Shown here: positions 14,125 to 21,624 of the stretch, in pieces
Position numbering within the stretch: the stretch's first letter is position 1
Layout: each line of letters starts with the position of its first letter
Source of the DNA: JAWXBR01 sp034440235
GTDB lineage: Bacteria > Bacteroidota > Ignavibacteria > Kapaibacteriales > Kapaibacteriaceae
Reading direction: 5' to 3'
Assembly (NCBI GenBank): GCA_034440235.1
Contig: JAWXBR010000003.1
Location: 1 to 37,137 of the forward strand
Length of the DNA: 37,137 nt
Notes under the pieces: model-generated
Told to the model about the DNA's origin: nothing
The model's input: only the letters and a program-made list of their open reading frames with translations
Databases searched by the model: none
Translations under genes and position numbers: made by a program

Positions 14125-15827
14125 GTGTAGCCGACTGGATTGTAATGGCTACGACGCTCGTAGGCATCATAGCATACGGAGTGTACCGCGGACGCGGCAA
14201 ACAAACAACCGATTCGTACCTGCGCGCAGGCCGTCAGCTTTCATGGCCCGTCGTTCTTGTCGGCATCATGGCTACGCAAGCAAGTGCGATTACGTTTTTG
14301 TCTGCACCCGGCCAGGCCTTCACCGACGGCATGCGTTTCGTGCAATACTACTTCGGCTTGCCGATAGCAATGATTGTAATCTGTGTTACATTCATCCCAT
14401 TGTTTCGAAAACAGAATGTGTACACGGCATACGAGTACCTCGAGAATCGGTTCGATCGCAAGACACGCGTGCTCACTTCGTTTCTGTTCCTGCTGTCGCG
14501 CGGACTCTCGACTGGCATTAGCATTTATGCACCGAGCATTATTCTTTCATCGATCTTCGATTGGAATATCTACCTGACAAATGCGATGGTAGGGGGCTTA
14601 CTCATCATTTACATGTATGGCAGCGGTGCCCGCGCCATTGCGTACACGCAGACGCTGCAGTTTGCCATCATCCTTGGGTCGATGGTTGTGGCGGGGATCA
14701 TGATTGTAACGAAGCTACCCGGACACATCAGCCTTGGTGATGCGTTGTATATAGCGGGTCAGAGTGGGAAACTGAATGTCATTACCACCGACTTCAGTTT
14801 CCAAGACAAGTACAACCTGTTCAGTGGCATCATTGGCGGATTCTTTCTTGCGTTATCGTACTTCGGCACCGATCAGAGTCAGGTCGGACGCTACATCTCG
14901 GGTAAGGACGAAGGTGAAAGTCGCATCGGTCTGCTTCTCAATGGCATTGTCAAGATTCCAATGCAGTTTGGCATTCTTCTTATTGGCGCCATGCTTTTTG
15001 CATTGTATTCGCTTACGCCTTCGCCAGTGTTCTTTAATCCGCGGGTGATAAACGAGATCCGCGAGCAGGCACCCTCTGAGATGGCTGCTGTCGAACGACG
15101 TTGGACGTCAGCCACAGACTCGCTCACGGCTTCGGCAGCCGCACTCGTCAATGCGCGTAATTCAGGTACCGACCCAGCCGCATTCGCACTGCAACACAAG
15201 CACGCACAACAAGAAGTGCAGAAAGTGCGCAAGGACTTCAAAACGCTTGCAGAAACTAAGGGATCGTCGGAAAGCAACGACACGAATTACATACTTCTTT
15301 ACTATGTGCGTTCAGCCCTGCCCGCAGGTATGGTCGGCTTGTTATTTGCCGTCGTCTTTCTAGCGTCGTGGGGCTCAATCTCAGCAGCCTTTCACTCGCT
15401 TGCTTCTTCGAGTCTCGTCGATCTCGATCTCCTCCTTCGCTCTAAGCCACTTGCCGATACGAAGAAGGTGGCGTTGGCCAGAATTCATTCGCTGCTATGG
15501 GGCTTGTTCTGCATTGGCGTGGCAATGTTCGCGTCCAAACTTGGTTCGCTCATCGAGGCTGTGAACGTCTTGGGTTCGCTCTTCTATGGCACCATCCTCG
15601 GCATCTTCCTCGTAGCGTTTTATGTCAAACGAGCAAGCGGTACGGCAGTCTTCTTTGCAGCAATTGTCACCGAGTGTATTGTCGTATCGGTGTATTGGTT
15701 CGACATCGTCTCGTTCCTCTGGCTGAACGTTATCGGCGCATTGTCAGTAGTCTTAATCGCGGCTCTGTGGTCCGCTACATCAAGGGGTGGTATCGTGTAC
15801 CAACGGCGCGATCTTTTCGAAAAATGA
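14121..15827 (+). CDS. Sodium:solute symporter (SSS family)
   Basis: The protein opens with WIVMATTLVGIIAYGVYRGR and the SSS hallmark DSYLRAGRQLSWPVVLVGIMATQASAITFLSAPG. It has the repeated hydrophobic helices of the LeuT fold (about 13 segments), FGTDQSQVGRYISGKDE, and SISAAFHSLASSSLVDL, the region that carries the second sodium-site serines in this family. A charged loop of about 70 residues (EMAAVERRW...KGSSESNDTN) is inserted in the middle, as in many Bacteroidota members. The substrate is unknown; sugars, amino sugars and organic acids are usual. I start at ATG 14121 because it overlaps the small gene's stop and begins the first helix; a TTG at 14040 lies inside that small gene. The gene ends 64 nt before the convergent tRNA. 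Confidence 0.93.
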   Translation: MSVADWIVMATTLVGIIAYGVYRGRGKQTTDSYLRAGRQLSWPVVLVGIMATQASAITFLSAPGQAFTDGMRFVQYYFGLPIAMIVICVTFIPLFRKQNVYTAYEYLENRFDRKTRVLTSFLFLLSRGLSTGISIYAPSIILSSIFDWNIYLTNAMVGGLLIIYMYGSGARAIAYTQTLQFAIILGSMVVAGIMIVTKLPGHISLGDALYIAGQSGKLNVITTDFSFQDKYNLFSGIIGGFFLALSYFGTDQSQVGRYISGKDEGESRIGLLLNGIVKIPMQFGILLIGAMLFALYSLTPSPVFFNPRVINEIREQAPSEMAAVERRWTSATDSLTASAAALVNARNSGTDPAAFALQHKHAQQEVQKVRKDFKTLAETKGSSESNDTNYILLYYVRSALPAGMVGLLFAVVFLASWGSISAAFHSLASSSLVDLDLLLRSKPLADTKKVALARIHSLLWGLFCIGVAMFASKLGSLIEAVNVLGSLFYGTILGIFLVAFYVKRASGTAVFFAAIVTECIVVSVYWFDIVSFLWLNVIGALSVVLIAALWSATSRGGIVYQRRDLFEK

Positions 15828-15891
15828 TTGAGTTTATATAGATGCCGCGCAGAAGTGGACCACAGCAAGGATCATTTGTGCAGAACCTTTG

Positions 15892-15965
15892 TCGCCTCGA
15901 CAGGAGTCGAACCTGTGGCCTGCGCGTTAGGAATGCGCTGCTCTATCCGTCTGAGCTACGAGGCG
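15892..15965 (-). tRNA. tRNA-Arg (anticodon CCT)
   Basis: On the minus strand the acceptor arms CGCCTCG/CGAGGCG pair over 7 bp. The D-arm GCTC...GAGC, anticodon arm GCGCA-TTCCTAA-CGCGC (the last pair is A-C) and T-arm ACAGG-TTCGACT-CCTGT are all present. The loop puts CCT at positions 34-36, reading AGG arginine codons. The discriminator base is A; CCA is not encoded. It lies 15 nt downstream of the Smg-family gene in the same direction, so it may be read from the ybeY-smg transcript. Confidence 0.95.
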
Positions 15966-15980
15966 AGGCCGCATATTAAC

Positions 15981-16454
15981 CTAGTTTATAGAATCGGTAC
16001 CGCCCAACAACGTCCGGTTGCCTGAAAGCGACCTAGGCTGCTGATGCATTACGTATGCAGCGATGAGGGCTTTGATTTCGCCTTCGCCGACAGGCACTTC
16101 AGAGCCCATGAGAACGGCGCGTTCGAGGAGCTGTTCGACATCCTCGTTTGTAAGGAAACCTAAATCACGGTACGATACCAGCAAGCCCCACGCCTCGGGC
16201 TGGATCATGTCGGCCTCGATGCCGTGCAAAACGCGGAACGACGCCGGACGTGATGCTGCGATGTCTGCATCGAGTTCTGCAGGAACCTGACGCTCCAGTA
16301 TCCAAGAAAGGGCAGCGGAAATTTCGCTTTCAGTATAGCCCCTTCGCTGTAGCTCATCCATGTCTACACTGCCCAGCGGCGTACCCATACGCTGCTCGCC
16401 AATAACAAAGGCAATGATTTCCATGATGCGTTCGACGATGTATCGATGATTCAT
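15981..16454 (-). CDS. smg: Smg/DUF494-family protein
   Basis: The 157-residue protein matches the Smg/DUF494 pattern: an N-terminal helix (VERIMEIIAFVIGEQ), DMDELQRRGYTESEISAALSWILE, FRVLHGIEADMIQPEAWGLLVSYRDLGFLTNEDVEQLLERA and a final helix (EIKALIAAYVM). In proteobacteria smg lies next to dprA and topA; the biochemical role is unknown. The start overlaps the ybeY stop by 4 nt, indicating translational coupling. Confidence 0.8.
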   Translation of the reverse strand: MNHRYIVERIMEIIAFVIGEQRMGTPLGSVDMDELQRRGYTESEISAALSWILERQVPAELDADIAASRPASFRVLHGIEADMIQPEAWGLLVSYRDLGFLTNEDVEQLLERAVLMGSEVPVGEGEIKALIAAYVMHQQPRSLSGNRTLLGGTDSIN

Positions 16455-16864
16455 AGGCTTGTAATGTACTTGTCTTCTAATCGGTGCATGATGTTCGCTT
16501 GTTCTTCTGTGCTGTCGTCGTATCCAACCAAATGCAGGGTGCCGTGAACGGCCAATCGCGACAATTCGTTGATCACGCCAACGCCGTATTCAATTGCCTG
16601 CCGTCGAGCTGCCTCCAATGATATGTAAATCTCGCCATACATCGGGTCTACTTCGAGAGGAAATGTTATGACGTCTGTTGTTCGGTTGTGCTTAAGGAAA
16701 CGACTGTTCAGCTTCTTCATCTCCTTGTCGTCCACCAGCACCACATCCACACGCGCCGTTTTCACACCTTCGCGCTTCAAGGTCTTTTCGATACTAGCGA
16801 CAATCTCGGCCTGTCCACGATACCGAGAACTCGATGCATTTGTTAGGGTTACGCGTACGGGCAT
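16451..16864 (-). CDS. ybeY: rRNA maturation endoribonuclease YbeY
   Basis: YbeY is a zinc-dependent single-strand endoribonuclease used in 16S rRNA 3' processing and ribosome quality control. The protein has VVLVDDKEMKKLNSRFLKHNRTTDVITFPLE and the metal motif HGTLHLVGYDD. The usual third histidine of the H-x3-H-x5-H triad is Asp here, a substitution I recall from other Bacteroidota YbeY proteins (GYKD type). Length (137 residues) is normal. It is co-transcribed with smg and probably with the orphan gene upstream (20-nt gap). Confidence 0.9.
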   Translation of the reverse strand: MPVRVTLTNASSSRYRGQAEIVASIEKTLKREGVKTARVDVVLVDDKEMKKLNSRFLKHNRTTDVITFPLEVDPMYGEIYISLEAARRQAIEYGVGVINELSRLAVHGTLHLVGYDDSTEEQANIMHRLEDKYITSL

Positions 16865-16883
16865 GTGGTTGACGGACCTATCG

Positions 16884-17318
16884 TTACGGAAGTGTTTCGA
16901 GCAACGACTCAGCTAACTGCAATTGCATTGCTGCCATTAGCGCAACTGGATCGATCTCTGTAAGGTCAGCTTTTAACAGTGCCACCCGCACATTTGCGAA
17001 TTGCGAACACGTACACGAAGCACCAACTACTAGACATGAGAATGTCTCGTCGCTCTTGGTAATGAACATTACTTCGTCGGGCTCGATGAACAGAAAACCC
17101 GTTACGTCGTGCAGTTCGATGTAGCCCTGATGCGTTTGTGCTGCAACGATTGTCGCGGGCTCGCCGCCCCCGACATCAACACCTGATGAAATCGTAAGGG
17201 CTAGCACCGCTTTTGTGTCGACGTTCCTGATGTTCCAAAACCAGCAGTTCGGAGCCTGCGATTCGGGCTTGCCCAGTACGCTCGAGATTGTCTCGATGTC
17301 GTTTGTAGAAATGACCAT
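16884..17318 (-). CDS. Conserved-looking protein of unknown function (144 aa)
   Basis: I do not recognise a family. The 144-residue sequence has no signal peptide or membrane segment. It alternates strands (ALTISSGVDVG, YIELHDVTGFLFI, DEVMFITKSDETFSCLVV) and ends in a long helix (DPVALMAAMQLQLAESLLETL), suggesting a compact alpha/beta domain. Three cysteines cluster at CLVVGASCTCS. It lies 20 nt before ybeY, in the same direction, so it likely heads that operon. Its ATG is 3 nt from TAATTTTC (minus strand, 17322-17329), one base off the TAnnTTTG promoter consensus. Confidence 0.7.
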   Translation of the reverse strand: MVISTNDIETISSVLGKPESQAPNCWFWNIRNVDTKAVLALTISSGVDVGGGEPATIVAAQTHQGYIELHDVTGFLFIEPDEVMFITKSDETFSCLVVGASCTCSQFANVRVALLKADLTEIDPVALMAAMQLQLAESLLETLP

Positions 17319-17373
17319 GCGGAAAATTACGAAACGTCCAATAGCTATCTTCCATATCCGTTAGCCCACCCCT

Positions 17374-18669
17374 ATGTCTGCACCATCCTTGCAAAAGCCC
17401 CTTTTGACCCTTGCCGTCGTCTTCTGCGTCGGCATTCTCGTTGGTACGCCAGCTACAATGCTGGCGCAGAAGGTGCTTATTCCGATGGACCTTACACAGA
17501 CCAACCACCTTAAGGCATATGGCATTGCATTCTGGGAGCTGACAAAAGATCGTCCGGTCGAATGGCTTTTGAATTATAGAGGGGGCTCGTTCTTAATGGA
17601 CCAGGCCCAGGACCTTGTAGCCGAATGTCGGATTAGGGGAGTATCGTTCGATATTATTGATGGGGCTTCTGCTGCGCAGATTTATAGCGAAGTGCAGAGC
17701 GAAAAAACCAACATGGATGTTGTCCGGCTCGAAAAAGCACCCCGAATTGCCGTCTACGTACCGCCCGGATTTCGTCCGTGGGACGATGCCGTAACCCTCG
17801 CCATGGAATACGCCGAAGTGAAATACGAAAAGCTCTGGGACGAAGAAGTAATTGCGGGTAAACTTGGTGAATACGATTGGCTGCACCTGCATCACGAAGA
17901 TTTCACGGGTCAGTATGGCAAATTCTATTCCTCAGCTGCTACGCAACCTTGGTACGTGCAACAGGTTGCGTTGCTCGAAAAAACAGCAAGCAAACTTGGA
18001 TTCCAAAAAGTAAGTGAACTCAAACGTGCCGTTGTTAACAAAATTTATGATTTCGTGTCCAATGGCGGGTTCATGTTCGCAATGTGCAGCGCCACCGATA
18101 CATACGACATAGCGCTCGCGGCTGATAATGTAGACATTGTCGAAGCAGTGTTCGATGGCGACCCAGCCAATCCAAATGCAAACAAGATGCTCGACTTTCA
18201 GCGCACGTTCGCATTTCACAACTTTAATGTGATTACGAATCCGTTAGAATATGAATACTCAACCATTGATATCGATGCTAATACGCTGTTGGCTAACGAG
18301 GACAGCGACTACTTTACGTTGTTCGATTTTTCGGCCAAGTACGATCCCGTGCCTACGATGCTTACACAATGCCATGTGAACGTCATAAAGGGCTTCCTCG
18401 GACAAACCACCGCGTATCACAAAGAGCTCGTAAAGAAGTCAGTAACGGTATTAGCCGAACGTGATGGCACCGATCAAGTGCGTTACATTCATGGCAATGT
18501 CGGACGTGGCACGTTTACATGGTATGGCGGACACGACCCAGAAGATTACCGGCATAACGTAGGTGACCCGCCCACCGATCTTTCTCTACATCCTACATCG
18601 CCTGGGTATCGTTTGATACTCAACAACATTCTATTTCCAGCTGCAAAAAAAAAGAAACAGAAGACCTGA
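17374..18669 (+). CDS. Exported GATase-like protein (family often mislabelled asparagine synthetase B)
   Basis: A signal peptide or anchor (LLTLAVVFCVGILVGTPATMLA) precedes IPMDLTQTNHLKAYGIAFW and VEWLLNYRGGSFLM, typical of a Bacteroidota family that databases often call asparagine synthetase B. None of the AsnB motifs (Cys2 nucleophile, SGGLDS PP-loop) is present, so that name is not supported. The core (APRIAVYVPPGFRPWDDAVTLAMEYAEV, NKIYDFVSNGGFMFAMCSATDTYD, VGRGTFTWYGGHDPED) looks like a class I GATase-like fold with a cysteine in FAMCSAT. The reaction is unknown; location should be periplasmic or outer face. It ends with a run of lysines (AAKKKKQKT). Confidence 0.75.
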   Translation: MSAPSLQKPLLTLAVVFCVGILVGTPATMLAQKVLIPMDLTQTNHLKAYGIAFWELTKDRPVEWLLNYRGGSFLMDQAQDLVAECRIRGVSFDIIDGASAAQIYSEVQSEKTNMDVVRLEKAPRIAVYVPPGFRPWDDAVTLAMEYAEVKYEKLWDEEVIAGKLGEYDWLHLHHEDFTGQYGKFYSSAATQPWYVQQVALLEKTASKLGFQKVSELKRAVVNKIYDFVSNGGFMFAMCSATDTYDIALAADNVDIVEAVFDGDPANPNANKMLDFQRTFAFHNFNVITNPLEYEYSTIDIDANTLLANEDSDYFTLFDFSAKYDPVPTMLTQCHVNVIKGFLGQTTAYHKELVKKSVTVLAERDGTDQVRYIHGNVGRGTFTWYGGHDPEDYRHNVGDPPTDLSLHPTSPGYRLILNNILFPAAKKKKQKT

Positions 18670-18797
18670 TTCCCGATGCGAAGGCTGGGTACTAGCACTT
18701 TGTTCACGAACCTTTAGGTATTCCGAAGGCAGGATGAGACTTTAGGGTCACTATGTATCGCTTGGGATCGTGTAGAATGTGTCAGGGTATGTCTTCG

Positions 18798-18805
18798 TAG
18801 CTTTG
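18798..18805 (+). promoter_or_regulatory. -7 promoter element TAGCTTTG
   Basis: An exact TAnnTTTG match lies 26 bases before the ATG at 18832; transcription would start near 18812, leaving a leader of about 20 nt. It supports ATG 18832 over a TTG near 18900 as the start of the binding-protein gene. Confidence 0.5.
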
Positions 18806-18831
18806 TTCATGCGTAACAGACTCCGACAAGT

Positions 18832-20598
18832 ATGAATGCCTGTTCATTGGCGGTGTGGAGGTTTTTGCGCAGTTTTGTAGCTGTCAAGACGAGTGGTTCT
18901 TTGAAAATCGGACTTGTAATCAGCCTATGTTTTATCATTTCGTGTGGCGGCCGCGTGCCGTCACCAGTAGAGAGAACTGATACGTTCTGCTACAACGAAC
19001 CTGACGGCATAAGTAGTCTCGACCCCGCCGTGGCTGTCAACCGCGGTGCCACCTGGGCGACCAGTCAGATCTTTAACGGTCTGGTGACGCTCGATTCCAC
19101 GCAGACCGTAGCCCCTTGCCTAGCAAGGTCATGGTCGGTGGACCCCCAAGGACTTGAATGGACATTCACACTTCGAACAGATGTGTGGTTTCACCAGAAT
19201 CCTTGTTTTGGGGCCAGAAAGACTAGACGCGTTCGCGCAGAGGACGTTCGATATTCAATCGAGCGCATCTGTGATGCACGCACAAAGTCTACGGGGTTAT
19301 GGGCATTTCGAACCAAGATTGAGGGAGCCGATGAATTTCATCAGGCCACCCGCAAAGGTCAGTTCGGACATGTTCGAGGCATCATCGTCGATAACGATTC
19401 AACGATTCGTTTTCGACTTACCAAACCATTTGCTCCTTTTCTGGCTGTCCTTACGATGCCATATGCATTCGTCATCCCCAAGGAGGGAGTCGAAGCTTAC
19501 GGTACCGAATTCGGACGACATCCCGTTGGTACGGGCCCGTTCGTGTTCGAGAAATGGACACCGGATGTGGAGCTATCGTTGCAACGCAATCCGCAATACT
19601 TTAAGACCGACGACAACGGTCAGCGACTCCCGTACTTGAAGACAGTACATGTTTCGTTTTTGCGGGATCCTAAAAATGAGTTTCTCGAGTTTACTCGAGG
19701 CTCGTATGATTTTGTGTCCAGTGTGGACGGATCATTTGCACCAACGATTTTCGAGGCAGACGGTCGACTGAGACCCCCTTTTGATCGCTTTCGAGTGATC
19801 CGTATGGCGGCTCAATCGGTGGAGTACTACGGTATCCTCATGGATACTACGTTTCCAACAGCACGAGCTGTACCGCTTGCCAAATCTCGTCTTCTGCGTC
19901 AGGCGTTGAATTACGCCATCGATAGACATCGCATTGTTACGTACCTCCTCCACGGACGAGGAATCCCAGCACGGTATGGAGTCCTTCCTCCCACCATGCC
20001 AGGTTTCTCAGAAAACGTCCGAGGTTATTCGTACGACCCCGACCGTGCACGTCAACTCTTGGCTCAAGCAGGCTATCCAAACGGTCAAGGCGTTCCTCCG
20101 CTGCTTCTGCAGTTGGGGAATAGCCAGCGCACCGCTTCCGTGGCTGAAGCAATCCAGCAGATGTGGAAGGAGATCGGCATCACCGTCGAACTCCGCCAAG
20201 TGGATTTCCCACAACATCTATCGATGGTACGCGCAGGAGACTTATCCCTGTGGCGTACGAGCTGGATCGGAGACTATCCCGATCCAGAGAACTTTCTAGC
20301 ATTGTTTATTTCTTCGAACATTGCGCCGAACGGACCAAACACCACCCGTATTCATCGACGCGATCTGGATTCGCTTTATGCAGAGGCACTCTTGCCTACG
20401 CATACACTCGCGGAACGTGCCTTCTTATACCAGCAGATGGAACGCATCATTATAGATGAAGCCCCCTGGGTCTTCCTTTATTACGACGCAATCCTTCGAC
20501 TGGTCCAGCCTAACATCCACGGATTCCACGTGGATGGATCCGATCGGCTCGAACTCGAACGTGTCTATAAAAGTGCTCCAAAAAGCGCAGGCACATAG
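18832..20598 (+). CDS. ABC-type peptide/nickel-family substrate-binding lipoprotein (SBP_bac_5)
   Basis: The 588-residue protein has a lipoprotein signal with lipobox near IISC (GLVISLCFIISCGG), then the family 5 binding-protein fold: SLDPAVAVNRGATWATSQIFNGL, the RVRAEDVRYSIERI motif, HPVGTGPFVFEKW, LRQALNYAIDRHRIV and SWIGDYPDPENFLALFISSN near the C-terminus. Such proteins bind oligopeptides, dipeptides or metal chelates outside the inner membrane for an ABC importer. No permease or ATPase gene is adjacent, so it is an orphan; the next gene is a peptidoglycan peptidase. Murein peptides are therefore a possible ligand, which is inference. Confidence 0.9.
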   Translation: MNACSLAVWRFLRSFVAVKTSGSLKIGLVISLCFIISCGGRVPSPVERTDTFCYNEPDGISSLDPAVAVNRGATWATSQIFNGLVTLDSTQTVAPCLARSWSVDPQGLEWTFTLRTDVWFHQNPCFGARKTRRVRAEDVRYSIERICDARTKSTGLWAFRTKIEGADEFHQATRKGQFGHVRGIIVDNDSTIRFRLTKPFAPFLAVLTMPYAFVIPKEGVEAYGTEFGRHPVGTGPFVFEKWTPDVELSLQRNPQYFKTDDNGQRLPYLKTVHVSFLRDPKNEFLEFTRGSYDFVSSVDGSFAPTIFEADGRLRPPFDRFRVIRMAAQSVEYYGILMDTTFPTARAVPLAKSRLLRQALNYAIDRHRIVTYLLHGRGIPARYGVLPPTMPGFSENVRGYSYDPDRARQLLAQAGYPNGQGVPPLLLQLGNSQRTASVAEAIQQMWKEIGITVELRQVDFPQHLSMVRAGDLSLWRTSWIGDYPDPENFLALFISSNIAPNGPNTTRIHRRDLDSLYAEALLPTHTLAERAFLYQQMERIIIDEAPWVFLYYDAILRLVQPNIHGFHVDGSDRLELERVYKSAPKSAGT

Positions 20599-20646
20599 GT
20601 TCAGCCGACGAGCGTGCATTTTTCATGAATCGAGGAGAGAGCCTAT

Positions 20647-21543
20647 ATGCTCAACAACCCCGGCATGTCTACCTTGTGCGTTGTGCTTTTAACTTTCTTT
20701 ACGCTTTCTACGCTATCTCCGACTCCAGTCGAAGCCCGTACAAAGCACTCAACCTTTAAAAAGGTTTCATCGAAGAAGAAAAAGTCACAACGTAATCGTA
20801 GCAGCAAATGTTCAGTTGCTGCACGAGCCGAGGGCAAACGCCAAGCAATGGAACTCGTTCGTACACAGAGCACTGAGCTCTGTCGCCTAGTAGGTATCGA
20901 ACCTTCAGCGGATACGAACTCCGTTGCCTTAGCACAAAGCCTTATTAAGAATGATAGCGAAGTCGAAGCAACAACAGGTCAGCCAACTTTGTTCGACGAA
21001 GGCGAAGACATCGCCGAACTGGAACAAGAAGATGACGTAACTGTTGACGTGGATGCTTTCCGCTCACTTTGGTTGCAATACGTCGACGACGACGGATCTA
21101 CAGACCTCACAGACGCAGGTATCGAGAAACAGAAGTACATCGACGTTGTCATGGACTGGCTCGGTACTCGCTACGATTTCGGCGGTATGGTTCGCTCAGG
21201 CATCGATTGCTCTGCCTTTACTCGGCAGATGTATGCAACGGTTGCCAACATCGAACTTCCTCGTACTGCCGCTCTTCAGAGTGCTGTTGGTACCTCGGTT
21301 AAACGCTCAGACCTCCGCTTCGGCGATCTTGTGTTTTTCCATACGCGCAACCATGCTCGCGTATCACATGTTGGTGTGTATCTGGGTGACCATCTGTTCG
21401 CCCATTCATCATCACGCTACGGTGTTACGATTTCGTCACTCGAATCCACGTTCTACTCCAAGCGCTTGCTCGGGGGACGTCGCATTACCGCTCCAGATTT
21501 GGCACGGCTTGCGACAACTGTGGATACCGCAACAGCCAACTAA
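20647..21543 (+). CDS. Secreted NlpC/P60 cysteine peptidase
   Basis: A signal peptide (VVLLTFFTLSTLSPTPVEA) is followed by a basic stretch (KKVSSKKKKSQRNRSSK) and an acidic linker. The C-terminal ~130 residues form an NlpC/P60 domain: WLGTRYDFGGMVRSGIDCSAF with the catalytic Cys, LRFGDLVFFHTR, VSHVGVYLGD with the catalytic His, and FAHSSSRYG. The fold hydrolyses gamma-D-glutamyl links in peptidoglycan stem peptides. The start at 20647 follows GAGGAGAG at a spacing of about 8 nt, one of the few SD-like sites in the window. A rho-independent terminator follows the stop. Confidence 0.92.
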   Translation: MLNNPGMSTLCVVLLTFFTLSTLSPTPVEARTKHSTFKKVSSKKKKSQRNRSSKCSVAARAEGKRQAMELVRTQSTELCRLVGIEPSADTNSVALAQSLIKNDSEVEATTGQPTLFDEGEDIAELEQEDDVTVDVDAFRSLWLQYVDDDGSTDLTDAGIEKQKYIDVVMDWLGTRYDFGGMVRSGIDCSAFTRQMYATVANIELPRTAALQSAVGTSVKRSDLRFGDLVFFHTRNHARVSHVGVYLGDHLFAHSSSRYGVTISSLESTFYSKRLLGGRRITAPDLARLATTVDTATAN

Positions 21544-21572
21544 ACGCCTACAAGTCCGATTTGATTTCTACA

Positions 21573-21609
21573 AATGCCGCATCTCTCACACGAGTGGTGC
21601 GGCGTTTTT
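21573..21609 (+). terminator. Rho-independent terminator after the NlpC/P60 gene
   Basis: Arms AATGCCGCAT (21573-21582) and GTGCGGCGTT (21597-21606) form a ~10-bp stem with two G-T pairs, around a 14-nt loop that itself has a CAC/GTG pair, followed by a T run. Because it must be untranslated, it argues against the in-frame ATG at 21575 as start of the next gene. Confidence 0.8.
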
Positions 21610-21624
21610 CGTTATAGCACGCTT

